The notes beneath the pieces were generated by a model. The model saw only the letters and a program-made list of their open reading frames with translations, had not been told where the DNA came from and made no database searches. Shown here piece after piece: positions 62,845 to 64,000 of a DNA stretch of 64,000 nucleotides. A program made the position numbers and the translations under genes. The DNA is from Elephas maximus indicus (taxonomy: Eukaryota > Chordata > Mammalia > Proboscidea > Elephantidae): assembly GCF_024166365.1 (NCBI RefSeq), contig NC_064842.1:23655001-23719000 (forward strand). The letters run 5' to 3'. Each line of letters begins with the position of its first letter. Positions within the stretch are counted from its first letter, which is position 1.

Positions 62845-63152
62845 CAGGCAGTCCCTGATTTATCACAAGGTTTTATTCTAATGACTCTGTCATAAGTCAG
62901 TTTTGATGTAAGTTGAAAAACTTTTTTTTTAGTCTTCACTATTATGGCCTTTTATTATCAGTCTTTATAAATCAGATCTTTGAACACCTGGGAGTGAACA
63001 ACCGAGAATGATGACATCAGCAAATTATACGCTGCGACACTGTATGCAATACATATTACTAATGATACGATGTACCAAAAAAAAAAAAAAAGCAGACGGT
63101 CATAAGTGTGGTTCGTCATAACTCGAATACGTTGTAAGTTGGGGACTACCTG
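62845..63152. mobile_element. Tc1/mariner-like MITE
   Basis: About 308 bp with terminal inverted repeats CAGGCAGTCCCTGATTTA (left) and its reverse-complement counterpart ending GGGACTACCTG (right), flanked by TATA on both sides, as expected for TA target insertion. Internal A-run; no transposase. Tigger-class relative is likely. Confidence 0.85.
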
Positions 63153-63211
63153 TATATCACTTTATAGTTTCACTTTCACCTCCAAGGGGAAAAAAAAAAA
63201 AGTATACCACT

Positions 63212-63725
63212 TGTTATGAATTAAATTGTGTTCCCCCAAAATGTATGTCAACTTGGCTAGGCCATGATTCCCACTATTGTATCCACCATTTTGTCATCTG
63301 ATGTGATTCTTCCTATGTGTTGTAAATCCTATCTCTATCATGTTAATGAGGCAGGATTAGAGGCAGTTATGTTAATGAGACAGGACTCAATCTACAAGAT
63401 TAAGTTGTATCTTGAGTCAATCTCTTTTCAGATATAAAAGAGAGAAGTAGCAGAGAAACAAAGGGATCTCATTACCACCAAGCAAGAACCAGTAGGTGAG
63501 TATGGCCTTTGGATCTGGGGTCCTTGTGCTGAGAAGCTCCTAGACCAGCAGAAGATTGATGACAAAGACCTTCCTCCAATACTGACAGAGAGATAAAAGT
63601 CTTTCCCTAGAGTTGGAACCCTGAATTTGGACTTCTAGCCTTCTAAACTGTGAGAGAATAAATTTCTTTGTTAAAGCCATCCACTTGTGGTATTTCTGTT
63701 GTAGCAGCACTAGATGACTAAGACA
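63212..63725 (+). mobile_element. Solo LTR, MaLR/ERVL-like (second copy)
   Basis: TGTTATGAATTAAATTGTGT to agatgactaagaca; same family as 24052-24535, with a better-preserved 3' end (ttaaagccatccacttgtgg). Contains aataaa. No internal retroviral genes. Confidence 0.85.
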
Positions 63726-64000
63726 TCTCTCAATCAAGACTAAGTTCTCAACCTGTGTGGTCTGTATCCTATGCACAGCTACTTTCTTCAGAATAGTTTC
63801 AAATCAATTGTCTCCTATTTCTAGTATCTAAAATTGCTCCCTCTCTATTGGATTCTTCCTTTAATTCTGAAAACATTGTACATATTTCTTCATCCAAAAT
63901 ATTTCCCTCAACAATGCAAACTCATTGAAAGATAGTATGTAAAATTGTTTTATAATTCAGTGCTTCTACTTCCTCACTCATTTTGTAATCTGGCTTCACA
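63726..64000. other. FMN2 intron, nothing seen
   Basis: Short stretch to the window edge with no feature. Confidence 0.35.

Overview
This window is non-coding-rich mammalian chromosomal DNA. The density of one tRNA-derived SINE (about 35 recognisable copies), the RTE-type LINE pieces sharing its 3' tail, and the ancient MIR, L2, MER5A, HAL1 and MaLR relics point to an afrotherian mammal. A proboscidean or other paenungulate is my best guess; the species is inference from remembered repeat families, not a database match. There are no bacterial features, no operons and no long intact ORF.

The one gene I can establish is formin-2 (FMN2), on the minus strand. Its last three coding exons are present: 47651-47800 (end of the FH2 domain), 11290-11371 and 9670-9696 (eight residues plus stop). 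The joints are exact in reading frame, all visible splice sites are GT-AG, and the joined C-terminus ends in the basic tail known as the formin-Spire interaction (FSI) motif. A probable 3' UTR runs from 9669 to about 8110. The rest of FMN2 lies beyond position 64000; 1-8100 is downstream intergenic DNA.

Layout. 1-4658: 5' half of a degenerate antisense L1 with its 5' UTR. 5850-7440: old L2 DNA with one SINE. 8110-11371: FMN2 3' end. 11372-47650: a 36 kb FMN2 intron full of AfroSINEs, L2/MIR fragments, a MER5A, MaLR/ERVL-type LTRs, an L1, and copies of an unassigned poly(A)-tailed retroposon. 47651-47800: FH2 exon. 47801-64000: the next upstream intron, with a long sense-oriented L1 (52326-55080), a HAL1-like element (about 55430-57925), an L1ME-like 3' end, an RTE fragment, a Tc1/mariner-like MITE and another LTR.

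The most interesting points are: (1) the split FSI coding region with its tiny last exon; (2) a (TG)9 tract just upstream of the FH2 exon acceptor; (3) a 140-nt exon-like intronic segment that would introduce a stop if spliced in; (4) a retroposon family with at least four copies in two age classes, one showing a twin-priming inversion and one a long target-site duplication at an L1-endonuclease-type site; (5) several clean nested insertions that order the repeat families in time. I found no evidence of a novel enzymatic or defence system.
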